DNA of 64,000 nucleotides, taken from Lachnospiraceae bacterium. Its GTDB lineage: Bacteria > Bacillota_A > Clostridia > Lachnospirales > Lachnospiraceae. The stretch spans positions 1 through 64,000 of the forward strand of contig JAQUUB010000012.1 of the NCBI GenBank assembly GCA_028694115.1, read 5' to 3'. Below the pieces are notes generated by a model. That model made no database searches, was not told where the DNA came from, and saw only the letters and a list, made by a program, of their open reading frames with translations. A program made the translations under genes and the position numbers. This document shows positions 23,900 through 32,453 of the stretch, in pieces (within the stretch, counting starts at the first letter, position 1; every line of letters starts with the position of its first letter).

Positions 23900-24946
23900 A
23901 TGAGTGAATTCAATTTACTATTGCAAAAACAGATTAAGAAGACATTCCAAGATGAAAAAACCTGTTTAGAAGCATACCCTCAGATGAGGTCGTTATTACT
24001 GTTGGTGAATCAGGCTTATAATGATTATGAAGATGATAAAAAGCTTTTAGAGCGTAGCATTGACATTAGTTCCAAGGAATACATAGAGAGTATTGAGCGG
24101 ACCAATCATCTGCAGGCACAGCTCATTCATAATGAAAAAATGGCAGGAATTGGTCAATTATCTGCAGGTATTGCACATGAAATCAATAATCCTTTGGGCT
24201 TTGTTCTTAGTAATATGGAAATGCTTCAAAAGTATTATGGAAAGTTACAGGGTTTTTATGATGTTACTGAAAAAATGATGGAACAGGCAAAGGAGTCTGG
24301 AAATAGTAATCGTATGGAAACCTTGGAAGCATATTTGAAATCAAATAAGATTGATTACATTTTATCGGATTTCAAATCCATGATGGAAGAGAATATAGAA
24401 GGCTTATTTAGAATTGAAAGGATTGTGAAAAGTCTGCTTGGCTTTTCAAGAACAGGCAGTCTTAATGAATTCGTAGAGTATGATTTAAATGCAGGAATTA
24501 AAAACACTTTGACCATTGCTTATAATGAAATAAAATATAATGCCTCAGTAACGGAAGAGTTAGAAAATATTCCAACCATATTAGCTCTGGATGGACAGAT
24601 CAATCAGGTTTTGCTAAACATTATTGTGAATGCCTCTCAGGCAATTAAAAGTAAGGGTACTTTTGGCACGATTCATATTCATACCTATGCAGATGAGAAC
24701 TATGTTTATTGTGAAATAGCAGATGATGGAACTGGAATTCCTGAGAATATCATTCATCGGATTTATGAGCCATTTTTCACTACAAAGCCTGTCGGAACTG
24801 GAACAGGTCTCGGACTTAGTATTGTATATGATATTATTGTCAATAAACATCATGGATTTATTGATATAAGTAGTGTACCAGAAGAGGGAACTACATTTAA
24901 GATTAAACTTCCCATTGAACAGATTATAGATAAAGCTGGTTATTGA
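23900..24946 (+). CDS. Cytoplasmic sensor histidine kinase
   Basis: A 348-residue kinase without transmembrane segments. Residues 1-75 are a helical N-terminal region (LLLLVNQAYNDYEDDKKLLERS) usually seen between a sensor and the kinase core. HisKA has the phosphoacceptor H93 in AGIAHEINNP. The HATPase core has NQVLLNIIVNASQAI, DDGTGIP and GTGTGLGLSIV. With no sensor of its own, it likely takes its signal from the FIST protein encoded just before it. Confidence 0.92.
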   Translation: MSEFNLLLQKQIKKTFQDEKTCLEAYPQMRSLLLLVNQAYNDYEDDKKLLERSIDISSKEYIESIERTNHLQAQLIHNEKMAGIGQLSAGIAHEINNPLGFVLSNMEMLQKYYGKLQGFYDVTEKMMEQAKESGNSNRMETLEAYLKSNKIDYILSDFKSMMEENIEGLFRIERIVKSLLGFSRTGSLNEFVEYDLNAGIKNTLTIAYNEIKYNASVTEELENIPTILALDGQINQVLLNIIVNASQAIKSKGTFGTIHIHTYADENYVYCEIADDGTGIPENIIHRIYEPFFTTKPVGTGTGLGLSIVYDIIVNKHHGFIDISSVPEEGTTFKIKLPIEQIIDKAGY

Positions 24947-24966
24947 ACAGTTGTATGGAGGAAAAT

Positions 24967-26136
24967 TTGAAGAAAATTTTACTGGTAGATGATGAAGTAC
25001 ATATTTTAAAAGCATTATGTAGGGTGTTTATGGATACAGACTATGAGATACTTACCGCTGAAAGTGGAGAAGAAGCATTGCGAATACTGGCTTCTAATTC
25101 GGTAAATCTTATTATATCGGATATGAGAATGCCACATATGGATGGATATGAATTATTAGTAAGAGTGAAAAAGGATTATCCTGATATCATTCGAATCATT
25201 CTGAGTGGTTATACGGATGAAAAAATAGTAATAAAAGCGTTGCAAAATAGTGTAGCAATACTTTATGTGGTAAAACCATGGGATAACTCAAAGCTTTTAA
25301 AGACGCTGGAGCAGATTTTCGAGACAGAAGAGATATTGATATCCGCAAATCTCCTTTCCATTATTAGTAAAACAGAGCATCTGCCAACCATGGAGGATAG
25401 TTATTATAAAATTCTGGAATTGATTGATAGGGAGGCGGATTTATCAATGATTGCTCAGGAGATTGAGAAAAATCAATCGACGGCATCAAAAATAATGCAC
25501 GTTGCCAATTCTGCTTATTATAATGTCAAAACTGGATCCATTAAGCAGGCTATTACCTATATAGGAATACAAAGTACAAGAAATCTGGTATGGTCAACCT
25601 CGGTCATGGAGGGATTTATACCCAAGGAAAACTATCGCAAGGAAATCGAGTTGATTTTGAATCATGCCTATATCACGAATAAATTACTAAGCTTCCTTTA
25701 CCAGGAATATCTTAAGAAAAAATTACCGGATACCTCATCTTCGGCAGGACTTATGCATAGTATCGGATTAGTTCTCCTGATTTATAATTATGGGGACGAG
25801 TTTATCAAATTGTTGGAGAGTGCCATAGAGCAGGGAAGAAGTGTGTTGGAATCCGAGAGGGAGCAATATCAGGTGACCCACAACGAGGTAGGGAGCTACT
25901 TATTGAAGTGGTGGGAATTTCCTTATGATATCGTGGAAGCAACGATGTATCATTACCATCCGATGGATACCAATATTGTGAATAGGGAGCTCGTCTGTGC
26001 TCTTCATATTGCACAGTGCTATGCCTGGAAGCATTTGAATATTGAACTTAATAATAATTTTGATGTAAGGGCTTTTGAATTTTTGAATATTGATACCGTA
26101 AGATTTGAAAAGAGTCTGGAAACGATGACACTATAA
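24967..26136 (+). CDS. Response regulator with HDOD output domain
   Basis: A 389-residue protein. Residues 1-120 form a receiver with acidic pair D8-D9, phosphoacceptor D52 (SDMRMPHMDG) and conserved lysine in VVKPWDN. Residues about 150-350 are an HDOD domain (SMIAQEIEKNQSTASKIMHV, then IKQAITYIGI), a catalytically inactive HD-like signalling fold. I chose TTG 24967 because GGAGGA lies at 24957-24962; an earlier TTG at 24943 overlaps the kinase stop. HDOD regulators often govern motility, adhesion or second-messenger enzymes; the target here is unknown. Confidence 0.88.
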   Translation: MKKILLVDDEVHILKALCRVFMDTDYEILTAESGEEALRILASNSVNLIISDMRMPHMDGYELLVRVKKDYPDIIRIILSGYTDEKIVIKALQNSVAILYVVKPWDNSKLLKTLEQIFETEEILISANLLSIISKTEHLPTMEDSYYKILELIDREADLSMIAQEIEKNQSTASKIMHVANSAYYNVKTGSIKQAITYIGIQSTRNLVWSTSVMEGFIPKENYRKEIELILNHAYITNKLLSFLYQEYLKKKLPDTSSSAGLMHSIGLVLLIYNYGDEFIKLLESAIEQGRSVLESEREQYQVTHNEVGSYLLKWWEFPYDIVEATMYHYHPMDTNIVNRELVCALHIAQCYAWKHLNIELNNNFDVRAFEFLNIDTVRFEKSLETMTL

Positions 26137-26169
26137 TCCTATATTTATTAGGAAAGGAGAACTATAACA

Positions 26170-27183
26170 TTGTATGAAAAATATTCGGTTTTATTTGTAG
26201 ATGATGAAGTCAATATTCTAAACTCGCTCAAAAGAGGATTAATTGATGAGGAATATCAATGCTATTTTGCCTCAAGTGGACGGGAAGCCTTAGAAATACT
26301 GAAAAAAACCAAAATTGGAGTCATCGTAAGCGATATGCGTATGCCGGAGATGGATGGTCTAAAGCTACTGAGGGAGGTAGAAGTATTATATCCATGGATG
26401 GTAAAAATAGTATTATCTGGGTATACTCAGTTACCTCAGATATTAACAACCATTAATCAGGTTGATATCTTTAAATTTATAACAAAGCCCTGGAAAATGG
26501 AGGAAGAGTTTATAACGGTTATTCATAAGGCCTTGGATTATTATATAATCAGGGAGGAAAATGAGGAAATAAAGACCGCTCTGAAAAATAAAAATCAGGC
26601 ATATACGAATATGCTAAAGCGTATCGAGGATTCGGTTGCTTCTGCAAAGAAAAGCAGTGATATCCTGGGTGAATGCGGAAAGCAGATTCTTTCATTTCAA
26701 CATAAACTGGTTGATCACCCAAAAGAGAGCTATTCTCATTTTCTGGTATTACAGGAAAAAATATACGAGCTTTTTTGTAATGCGGTAAAGGGAGAGGAAA
26801 AAGAGATAACGACAGAAGAGCTTCTGGACGAAGTTGTACAAAATATGGAGGTAGTATTGCCTGTCATAAAGGTTGAAAAGGCACAAGGCTTCCAGCAAAA
26901 AATCAGACTTCATGATAAAGTAGCAGTTGCCCTATTTAGAGCTTGTGTTTATGCATTTAAGGAAGAATTTGAAACAAATGAGATTATTATTCATGGGGCT
27001 GTTAATCATAGTAACAAACCGACAATCAGTATCATAAGTCCGAAAGGAACGACCGAATTTCAGGATATGGATTTAAAATTTGATTTTCTAAATGCAATAT
27101 TAAGCCCAATCGCTGAGAAAATCATGACAGATATAAATATAGCACCCGTTGATGGAAACATTATATGTTTATTAGAATTGTAA
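26170..27183 (+). CDS. Response regulator with an unusual C-terminal domain
   Basis: A 337-residue protein. The receiver (1-125) is complete: D11-D12, phosphoacceptor D55 (SDMRMPEMDG) and ITKPWKMEEE. Residues 140-337 match no output domain I recognise. They contain a long helical stretch around SVASAKKSSDILGECGKQIL and then an alpha/beta part with VAVALFRACVYAFKEEFE, reminiscent of the N-box of a histidine-kinase ATPase without its glycine boxes. It may be a degenerate kinase-like dimerisation or phosphotransfer module. The start is TTG 26170 behind AAAGGAGA (26153-26160). Last gene of the operon. Confidence 0.8.
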   Translation: MYEKYSVLFVDDEVNILNSLKRGLIDEEYQCYFASSGREALEILKKTKIGVIVSDMRMPEMDGLKLLREVEVLYPWMVKIVLSGYTQLPQILTTINQVDIFKFITKPWKMEEEFITVIHKALDYYIIREENEEIKTALKNKNQAYTNMLKRIEDSVASAKKSSDILGECGKQILSFQHKLVDHPKESYSHFLVLQEKIYELFCNAVKGEEKEITTEELLDEVVQNMEVVLPVIKVEKAQGFQQKIRLHDKVAVALFRACVYAFKEEFETNEIIIHGAVNHSNKPTISIISPKGTTEFQDMDLKFDFLNAILSPIAEKIMTDINIAPVDGNIICLLEL

Positions 27184-27241
27184 AGCGGGGACGGTTCTCA
27201 GTTATGAATTTTAAAACAGGACGGTTTTAATTTAGAATATG
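27181..27241 (+). repeat. GGGACGGTTCTC repeat element, copy 1
   Basis: The element starts at the TAA stop of the preceding gene. It runs GCGGGGACGGTTCTCAG, TTATGAA, about 11 variable bases, a degenerate second unit GGACGGTTTTAA, then TAGAATATG. Copy 2 at 46161-46225 has the same order and also starts at a stop codon. It resembles REP-type intergenic repeats mobilised by IS200-like transposases in Firmicutes, though no transposase is present here. Confidence 0.7.
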
Positions 27242-27243
27242 AA

Positions 27244-27276
27244 TCGCCACATCATACTTTGGTGTGGCGACTTTAT
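27244..27276 (+). terminator. Terminator of the FIST/kinase operon
   Basis: TCGCCACA (27244-27251) and TGTGGCGA (27263-27270) pair perfectly, followed by CTTTAT. It lies directly after the repeat element. Confidence 0.7.
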
Positions 27277-27308
27277 CTATCATCAGAAATATAAATATTA
27301 TAATCCCC

Positions 27309-27339
27309 TTGACTCTAACGCTACGTAATAGTGTAACAT
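27309..27339 (+). promoter_or_regulatory. MerR-type promoter with 19-bp spacer
   Basis: TTGACT (27309-27314) and TAACAT (27334-27339) are 19 bp apart, the overlong spacer typical of promoters remodelled by MerR activators. Between them CTCTAACG and CGTAATAG form an imperfect dyad around CTA. The operon it drives encodes a MerR/TipAS regulator at 28332, so autoregulation is likely. Confidence 0.65.
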
Positions 27340-27426
27340 GACAAATGTGATAAGGGTAAAAAACATTACACGCAAATTTGTGCTTGCATCCATGGTTTGC
27401 AGGCTGTCAAAAGAATGGAGATTAAT

Positions 27427-28335
27427 ATGAATATTACAGCAATACGATCTGATGAAATTTATTCTAAAATGATTCAGGCAACAAATGAAGAGAAGGATAA
27501 CATCTACCGCTATGAGTTGATGAAGCCCTTCGAATTTAAGTGGAAGTGTATCGGAATGCCGCTTAAATCGGATGTGGAAGGTGGATATGATGTTGTATCA
27601 GCAAGTACGATGAGTGGTGGTTATCAGCCTTCAAAGATTACTTCAGAGTGTTTGGATAAAATCAAATTGATTCAAGATGATTCTTTTTGGAATGTATGTG
27701 AAAAAAGTATTCTAGACACATTAGAGGGTTTCGAACATCATGGAATCGCCTTGCCCATAAAAGAGTATATCTTCACGATCCTTTTAAATGATCCTAAAAA
27801 TCCTATGTCTAAAATGACTGGTGATTATTGTGGTGATGGAGGGATTCCAGGATACATTATTGGTACTATAATCCCAAATGAAACATCCCTTCGAATGCTA
27901 CCAGTGGCACTTGCGCATGAGACAAATCATAATGTCAGATGGCAATTTATGAAGTGGAGTTCTGGGATTTCTTTGGCGGATATGCTAGTGTCAGAGGGAC
28001 TTGCTGAGAATTTTGCGGCAATGATGTTTGGTGAAGATAAAATCGGAATGTGGGTGAAAAACACTTCTGAAGAAACCTTAAGAAACACTATAAAACCTAT
28101 AATTCGAACACATCTTTATGAAACTGAATTTAGTAAGGTATCATCCTACCTATATGGTGACGAAATCATGTCAATGCGAGGAGTGAAACCAGTGGGTATG
28201 CCATATTGCGCAGGCTATGCATGTGGATATGCTATGATAAAGCATTATTTGAAAAAGACTGGCAAGAGCATTTATGAAGCAACAATAATGACAACTGCCG
28301 ATATCATAAAAGAAATGGAGGATTTTTGGGATTGA
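27427..28335 (+). CDS. DUF2268-type putative zinc protease
   Basis: A 302-residue protein of the DUF2268 family. LAHETNHNVRWQF contains the HExxH zinc motif near residue 165, and SEGLAENFAAMMFG supplies a downstream glutamate that can be the third ligand. No signal peptide or membrane segment is visible, so it acts in the cytoplasm. ATG 27427 is chosen for ATGGAGA just upstream. It is cotranscribed with a MerR/TipAS regulator whose start overlaps its stop. The substrate is unknown. Confidence 0.82.
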   Translation: MNITAIRSDEIYSKMIQATNEEKDNIYRYELMKPFEFKWKCIGMPLKSDVEGGYDVVSASTMSGGYQPSKITSECLDKIKLIQDDSFWNVCEKSILDTLEGFEHHGIALPIKEYIFTILLNDPKNPMSKMTGDYCGDGGIPGYIIGTIIPNETSLRMLPVALAHETNHNVRWQFMKWSSGISLADMLVSEGLAENFAAMMFGEDKIGMWVKNTSEETLRNTIKPIIRTHLYETEFSKVSSYLYGDEIMSMRGVKPVGMPYCAGYACGYAMIKHYLKKTGKSIYEATIMTTADIIKEMEDFWD

Positions 28336-29093
28336 AGATTAATGAAGTTGCAAAACTGACGGGTATAACCGTGAGAACTTTGCACTATTATGATGAAATC
28401 GGTTTGCTGCCACCAAGCGAAATTACAGAGTCTGGTTACCGCTTATACAACGACGCTTCCCTAGAAACCCTGCAACAAATACTTTTTTTCAGAGAGCTTG
28501 AATTTCCACTTAATGACATCAAAGAGATGATGACAAATCCAGGCTATGAAAAAGAGGAGGGTCTCTGTAAACACAGGGAGCTATTGCTTAAAAAACGTGC
28601 AAGGATTGATGATCTTATTAATTTATTAGATTGTACCATGAAAGGAAACAATACGATGAGCTTTCAAGAGTTTGATATGACTGAAATAGAAAAAGCAAAA
28701 AGAGAGTATGCCGAGGAGGTAAAAAACCGTTGGGGCCATACAAAAGCATATGCTGAAAACAAAGAAAAAACTGCAAGCTACGATAAAGCAAAGTGGAAGT
28801 TTCTAAGTGGTGAGGGAGCAGAAATTCTAAAAGAGTTCGGTGAGTGTCGGGAACTCTCGCCTGATAGTGCCAAGGCACAGGATTTAGTGAAAAAGTGGCA
28901 GTCTTATATTACTGATAATTTTTACAACTGCACCAAAGAAATTTTATCTGGACTTGGTTTGATGTATATCGGGGATCAGCGTTTCACAGAAAATATCGAT
29001 AAGAATGGGAAAGGTACCGCCGAATTTATGGCAAATGCCATTGCTGTTTACTGTAAAATTGAGGGAAATGTAGATGGAGAGGTTTCGAGATGA
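28332..29093 (+). CDS. MerR-family regulator with TipAS ligand-binding domain
   Basis: A 253-residue protein. Residues 1-70 are the MerR winged helix (KINEVAKLTGITVRTLHYYD, then SGYRLYND); a coiled coil follows, and residues about 125-253 are a TipAS antibiotic-recognition domain (RWGHTKAYAENKEKTASYDK). TipAS domains bind thiopeptides and other compounds and act as drug sensors. The start is TTG 28332, overlapping the previous stop as TTGA, with ATGGAGG about 10 bp upstream. It probably activates the 19-bp-spacer promoter at 27309. Confidence 0.9.
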   Translation: MKINEVAKLTGITVRTLHYYDEIGLLPPSEITESGYRLYNDASLETLQQILFFRELEFPLNDIKEMMTNPGYEKEEGLCKHRELLLKKRARIDDLINLLDCTMKGNNTMSFQEFDMTEIEKAKREYAEEVKNRWGHTKAYAENKEKTASYDKAKWKFLSGEGAEILKEFGECRELSPDSAKAQDLVKKWQSYITDNFYNCTKEILSGLGLMYIGDQRFTENIDKNGKGTAEFMANAIAVYCKIEGNVDGEVSR

Positions 29094-29413
29094 TTGGAGA
29101 GATTGTAAAGGTAACTGTTGATAGGCCAATGGGAACTTATCATCCAGAACACCCAGACATGTATTATCCGATAAATTACGGATATATTGATGGAATTATG
29201 GCTCCTGACAAAGAAGAACAGGATGCCTATATAGTAGGAGTTGAAGAGCCATTAAAAGAATTTACTGGAAAAATTATCGCAATTATCCATCGAAATGATG
29301 ATATAGAAGAAAAATGGGTCGTGGCACCTGCAGATATGGTATTTTCAAAAGAACAAATAATGGAACAAGTTCATTTCCAGGAACAATACTTTGATTCAGA
29401 GATAGTGATGTAA
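29090..29413 (+). CDS. Inorganic pyrophosphatase-like small protein
   Basis: A 107-residue protein with family I pyrophosphatase-like sequence: VTVDRPMGTYHPEHPDMYYP then INYGYIDGI, matching the substrate loop of the soluble enzyme but in a shortened form found in Clostridia. Full-length enzymes are about 170-180 residues, so catalytic competence is uncertain. It overlaps the MerR gene as ATGA and is the last clear member of this operon. Confidence 0.75.
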   Translation: MIGEIVKVTVDRPMGTYHPEHPDMYYPINYGYIDGIMAPDKEEQDAYIVGVEEPLKEFTGKIIAIIHRNDDIEEKWVVAPADMVFSKEQIMEQVHFQEQYFDSEIVM

Positions 29414-29458
29414 AAGAGTAGGAAGTATGAACTTTAAACAACATGAAAGGGAATTTTA

Positions 29459-30028
29459 ATGGATTTATATCAAGAGATAGAAAGTTATTTACCATATAAT
29501 GAACAGGAAGAAAATGACCGTATGATAATGCTAGACTTCATGAAACATAATCCTGACTACTTGTTACGCAGTAATATGGTGGCACACTTTACGGCCTCGT
29601 CCTGGGTGGTGAATCCTATGAAAACAAAGATCTTGATGATTTATCATAATATTTATAATTCGTGGTCCTGGACTGGTGGGCATGCAGACGGGGAAGCGGA
29701 TCTTTCTGCTGTAGCCATGAGAGAATTATGTGAAGAAACAGGGATTAAGAAGGCAAGACTGCTTTCCAATGGTATTTTTTCTTTAGAGACTTTGACAGTG
29801 GATGGACATAGGAAACGAAATAAATATGTACCATCGCATTTACATATGAATATAACGTACCTAATAGAAGCAGATGAGAACGATTCATTATTTATAAAAC
29901 CTGATGAAAATAGCGGAGTGAAGTGGTTCCCATTTGAAGAAGCGGTAAAAGCGGTTAGTGAACCATGGATGCTTCAACATGTCTATATGAAATTAAATGA
30001 AAAGATGACGAGTATTATACTAAAATAG
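29459..30028 (+). CDS. NUDIX hydrolase
   Basis: A 189-residue protein with the Nudix box GGHADGEADLSAVAMREL followed by CEETGI: the REUxEExGU half is intact and the first glutamate is shifted, as in the GGHADG subgroup. It hydrolyses a nucleoside-diphosphate-linked compound, substrate unknown. ATG 29459 follows AAAGGGA. It might still be read from the MerR-type promoter, 45 bp after the previous gene. Confidence 0.88.
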   Translation: MDLYQEIESYLPYNEQEENDRMIMLDFMKHNPDYLLRSNMVAHFTASSWVVNPMKTKILMIYHNIYNSWSWTGGHADGEADLSAVAMRELCEETGIKKARLLSNGIFSLETLTVDGHRKRNKYVPSHLHMNITYLIEADENDSLFIKPDENSGVKWFPFEEAVKAVSEPWMLQHVYMKLNEKMTSIILK

Positions 30029-30118
30029 ATTGTAAAAAAGAAGGGTCAATTTATCTACTGAAATAATTAAGAAGATATCCAAATATAAAGCGTAAAATTA
30101 TTAAGAATGGAGATTAAA

Positions 30119-30747
30119 ATGAAAAAGAAAGTAAAATCATTATTGATTATGATTGGTATTTTAATATGTCTTCAGTTATTACGGATTGGAATGAATTCTT
30201 TCTTTTTTTTATTTCTGGAAAGAACAGATTTTACTGATAAAATTTCAACAATGACTTCAATGATTCTACTGACAATCTTATTTGTATTTTTTCAAGGAGA
30301 AGAGGTAATAATCTTTCAGTTTTTCCAAAGAGATTTCATGCATTTTATGTGGTATCTACGGTAATCTCTTTGGGTTTGTTAATCTCCACACCATTTGTAA
30401 CAAAAGATATGACACTTGCAACGATTGTATTGCTGTTTTATTCTAGCATTGTAACACCAGTGTTTGAAGAATTAATCTTTCGTGGATACATATGGAATAA
30501 TCTGGAGGTCTTATTTCACAAGAATTATATAAATTACATAATTTCCACCCTGTTATTTGCTCTTTGGCATCTAGGCTATGTCGATTCGATTGCTTTTCGC
30601 GTACACAGTGATCTTGCAAATGCAATGTTTTGGAAGGTAATAACAGGTTTATGCTTTGGTATAATTTTGGGACTTGTACGACTGAAAACAAAGAACTGCT
30701 ATTCAACCATGCTACTTCATGGAGTTATGAATATTTTTGGCCGTTAA
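30119..30747 (+). pseudogene. CPBP-family intramembrane metalloprotease, frameshifted
   Basis: The first frame begins MKKKVKSLLIMIGILICL at 30119 and runs on to a stop at 30364. The second frame is open through 30283-30747 and carries the catalytic motifs: FEELIFRGYIW (EExxxR), FALWHLGYVDS (FxxxH) and LLHGVMN. Reading across the T6 run 30287-30292, one additional T joins FVFF to SRRRGNNLSVFPKRF, giving one protein of about 210 residues. CPBP (Abi) proteases act in protein prenyl processing, bacteriocin self-immunity and related roles. As at 18861, the lesion is a single missing base in a homopolymer. Confidence 0.75.
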
Positions 30748-30782
30748 AAAATAGATAGAATTTACAGAGGGGTGATTATAAA

Positions 30783-31436
30783 ATGAAACGTTCTTTGATT
30801 CAATGGATGGGTATACTTGGGGTGGTAAGTCTGATTTCTTATATTGCAGCAGTTGTTTTTTCACCGATTGCATATCCAGGCTATAATTGGATGGCACAGG
30901 CAGTCAGTGACCTAAGTGCAGTAAATGCACCATCAAAAATGTTGTGGAATCAGTTGTCATCTTTATATGGTGTATGCGGAATGATTTCTATTATGATGGT
31001 GTGCGTATTTATACAGGGGAAGCTTACAAAAACATTAAGGATTGGTATTTATCTATTTGCCGCAATGAACTGGGTATCAAATGTCGGATATTCAATGTTC
31101 CCACTGTCGGATAGTGGGTATTCCGGGAGCTTTCAGGATATGATGCATTTGTATGTTGTAACTGTACTTACGGTTATGCTTTCCATCGGGTCATTGGTGG
31201 TTATTATGATTGGTGGGTACCGCAGGAGGAGATACCGTTCATTGGCAGTTTGGGCAACCATAGCATTATTATTTATGTTTGCTGGAGCAATTGGAACGAA
31301 TATAGTTCAAAGAGAGTTTTTTGGAATACCGGAGCGATTCAGTGTATTTGCAGCAACTGGTTTCAATGCAGTGCTGGGAATTTACCTGTTCCTTGGATTT
31401 CAGGGAGAATACATAACACAATGTGGTGAGGAATAA
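30783..31436 (+). CDS. DUF998 membrane protein
   Basis: A 217-residue protein with about six transmembrane segments. The N-terminal AQAVSDLSAVNAPSKMLWNQ after the first segment is the DUF998 signature. The function of the family is unknown. AGGGGTG precedes ATG 30783. It is followed within 17 bp by a TfoX-like gene. Confidence 0.82.
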   Translation: MKRSLIQWMGILGVVSLISYIAAVVFSPIAYPGYNWMAQAVSDLSAVNAPSKMLWNQLSSLYGVCGMISIMMVCVFIQGKLTKTLRIGIYLFAAMNWVSNVGYSMFPLSDSGYSGSFQDMMHLYVVTVLTVMLSIGSLVVIMIGGYRRRRYRSLAVWATIALLFMFAGAIGTNIVQREFFGIPERFSVFAATGFNAVLGIYLFLGFQGEYITQCGEE

Positions 31437-31452
31437 TGAGGAGACAAACAAG

Positions 31453-31716
31453 ATGAGTATAAAAAAGTTATCAGATTTACCTAACATAGGGACAGAGGTA
31501 GAGCGTCAGCTTAATGAGGTGGGAATTACAACCATTGAAGAATTAGAATCAATTGGTGCAGAGCAGGCGTGGCTGAAAATACAAGAAATTGACGAATCCG
31601 CCTGTATCCATCGACTTCTTGCATTGGAAGGTGCAATTCAAGGGGTCAAAAAAACGTTATTACCTGAGGAACGAAAAATGGAATTAAAAGAATTTTATCA
31701 TTGGCATAAGAAATAA
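31453..31716 (+). CDS. TfoX/Sxy C-terminal-domain protein
   Basis: An 87-residue helix-hairpin-helix protein: KKLSDLPNIGTEVERQLNEV, then GITTIEELESIGAEQAWLKI and the CIHRLLALEGAIQG segment, all typical of the TfoX C-terminal domain. TfoX is a competence regulator in proteobacteria; in Firmicutes this domain occurs alone with unknown role. ATG 31453 follows GAGGAG. Confidence 0.85.
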   Translation: MSIKKLSDLPNIGTEVERQLNEVGITTIEELESIGAEQAWLKIQEIDESACIHRLLALEGAIQGVKKTLLPEERKMELKEFYHWHKK

Positions 31717-31717
31717 T

Positions 31718-32332
31718 TTATTTTGAACTAAACGCAAGCTGAACAGCAAAAATAATAAATATAATTCCAAAGATTTTCTGAATTAAATTGATGCTTTTGG
31801 GAGAATTTATCATGAATTTTTTTGTTGCCCCTGCTAATATCCCATAGCCGATAAAGACTGCAAATGTAAGCAACATAAATGCGAAACCATACAGGAGGCA
31901 TTCCATCGTATAGTTTTGGCTGTATGAACTTACATACTGGGGTAAAAATGAAAAAAAGAATAAAGTTAACTTTGGATTCAACAGGTTGATGAGTATTCCA
32001 CGACGGACGATACCTGTGAAATCATCTTCCGTTTGTGCATTGTCGAAATTTAATCCAGATTTAGAAAACAACATTCCTAATCCAAGATAGAGCAAATAGA
32101 AGGCACCTATTATTTTTATCATTAGAAAAGCTTTTGGATAATTTTTCATAAGTAAGGAAGAAAGTATAATGCTTGCACATAGATGAGGAACGATGCCAAT
32201 TGTACATCCAAGAGCTGCATATATGCTTGCTTTTTTTCCTTTTGAAAATCCAGTGGAAATAGTATAGATCACTCCTGTACCAGGAATCAAAATTATGATT
32301 AGTGATGAAATGAAAAAAGTATAGGTATTCAT
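31718..32332 (-). CDS. LysE-family amino-acid exporter
   Basis: A 204-residue membrane protein with six hydrophobic segments; ILIPGTGVIYTISTGFSKGK near residue 15 is the LysE/RhtB signature. It exports amino acids or related metabolites. TAAGGAG precedes the start on the minus strand. It is divergent from a MocR-type regulator, a common pairing, and shares an operator-rich spacer with it. Confidence 0.87.
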   Translation of the reverse strand: MNTYTFFISSLIIILIPGTGVIYTISTGFSKGKKASIYAALGCTIGIVPHLCASIILSSLLMKNYPKAFLMIKIIGAFYLLYLGLGMLFSKSGLNFDNAQTEDDFTGIVRRGILINLLNPKLTLFFFSFLPQYVSSYSQNYTMECLLYGFAFMLLTFAVFIGYGILAGATKKFMINSPKSINLIQKIFGIIFIIFAVQLAFSSK

Positions 32333-32392
32333 TAATTGCTCCTTATTTTTAAGTTTATTTGGAAATTATCTTTGCTATACCTTATCACATGA

Positions 32393-32441
32393 AAGTGGCT
32401 CTGTTAAGAACCGCTTTCGAGAAATTATTATAGAACCACTA
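32393..32441. promoter_or_regulatory. Candidate MocR operator between lysE-like and mocR-like genes
   Basis: AAGTGGCTCT (32393-32402) is mirrored by AGAACCGCTT (32407-32416), and a third copy AGAACCACTA starts at 32432, 25 bp after the second. MocR regulators bind such repeated half-sites at one side of the divergent promoter. Confidence 0.5.
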
Positions 32442-32453
32442 GAAGGGGCTTTT

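Noticed and set aside
30349..30747. Independent small CPBP gene starting at GTG 30349
   Set aside because: There is no ribosome site, the same frame stays open upstream, and the missing N-terminal helices are encoded just before in the other frame, so a single frameshifted gene is simpler.
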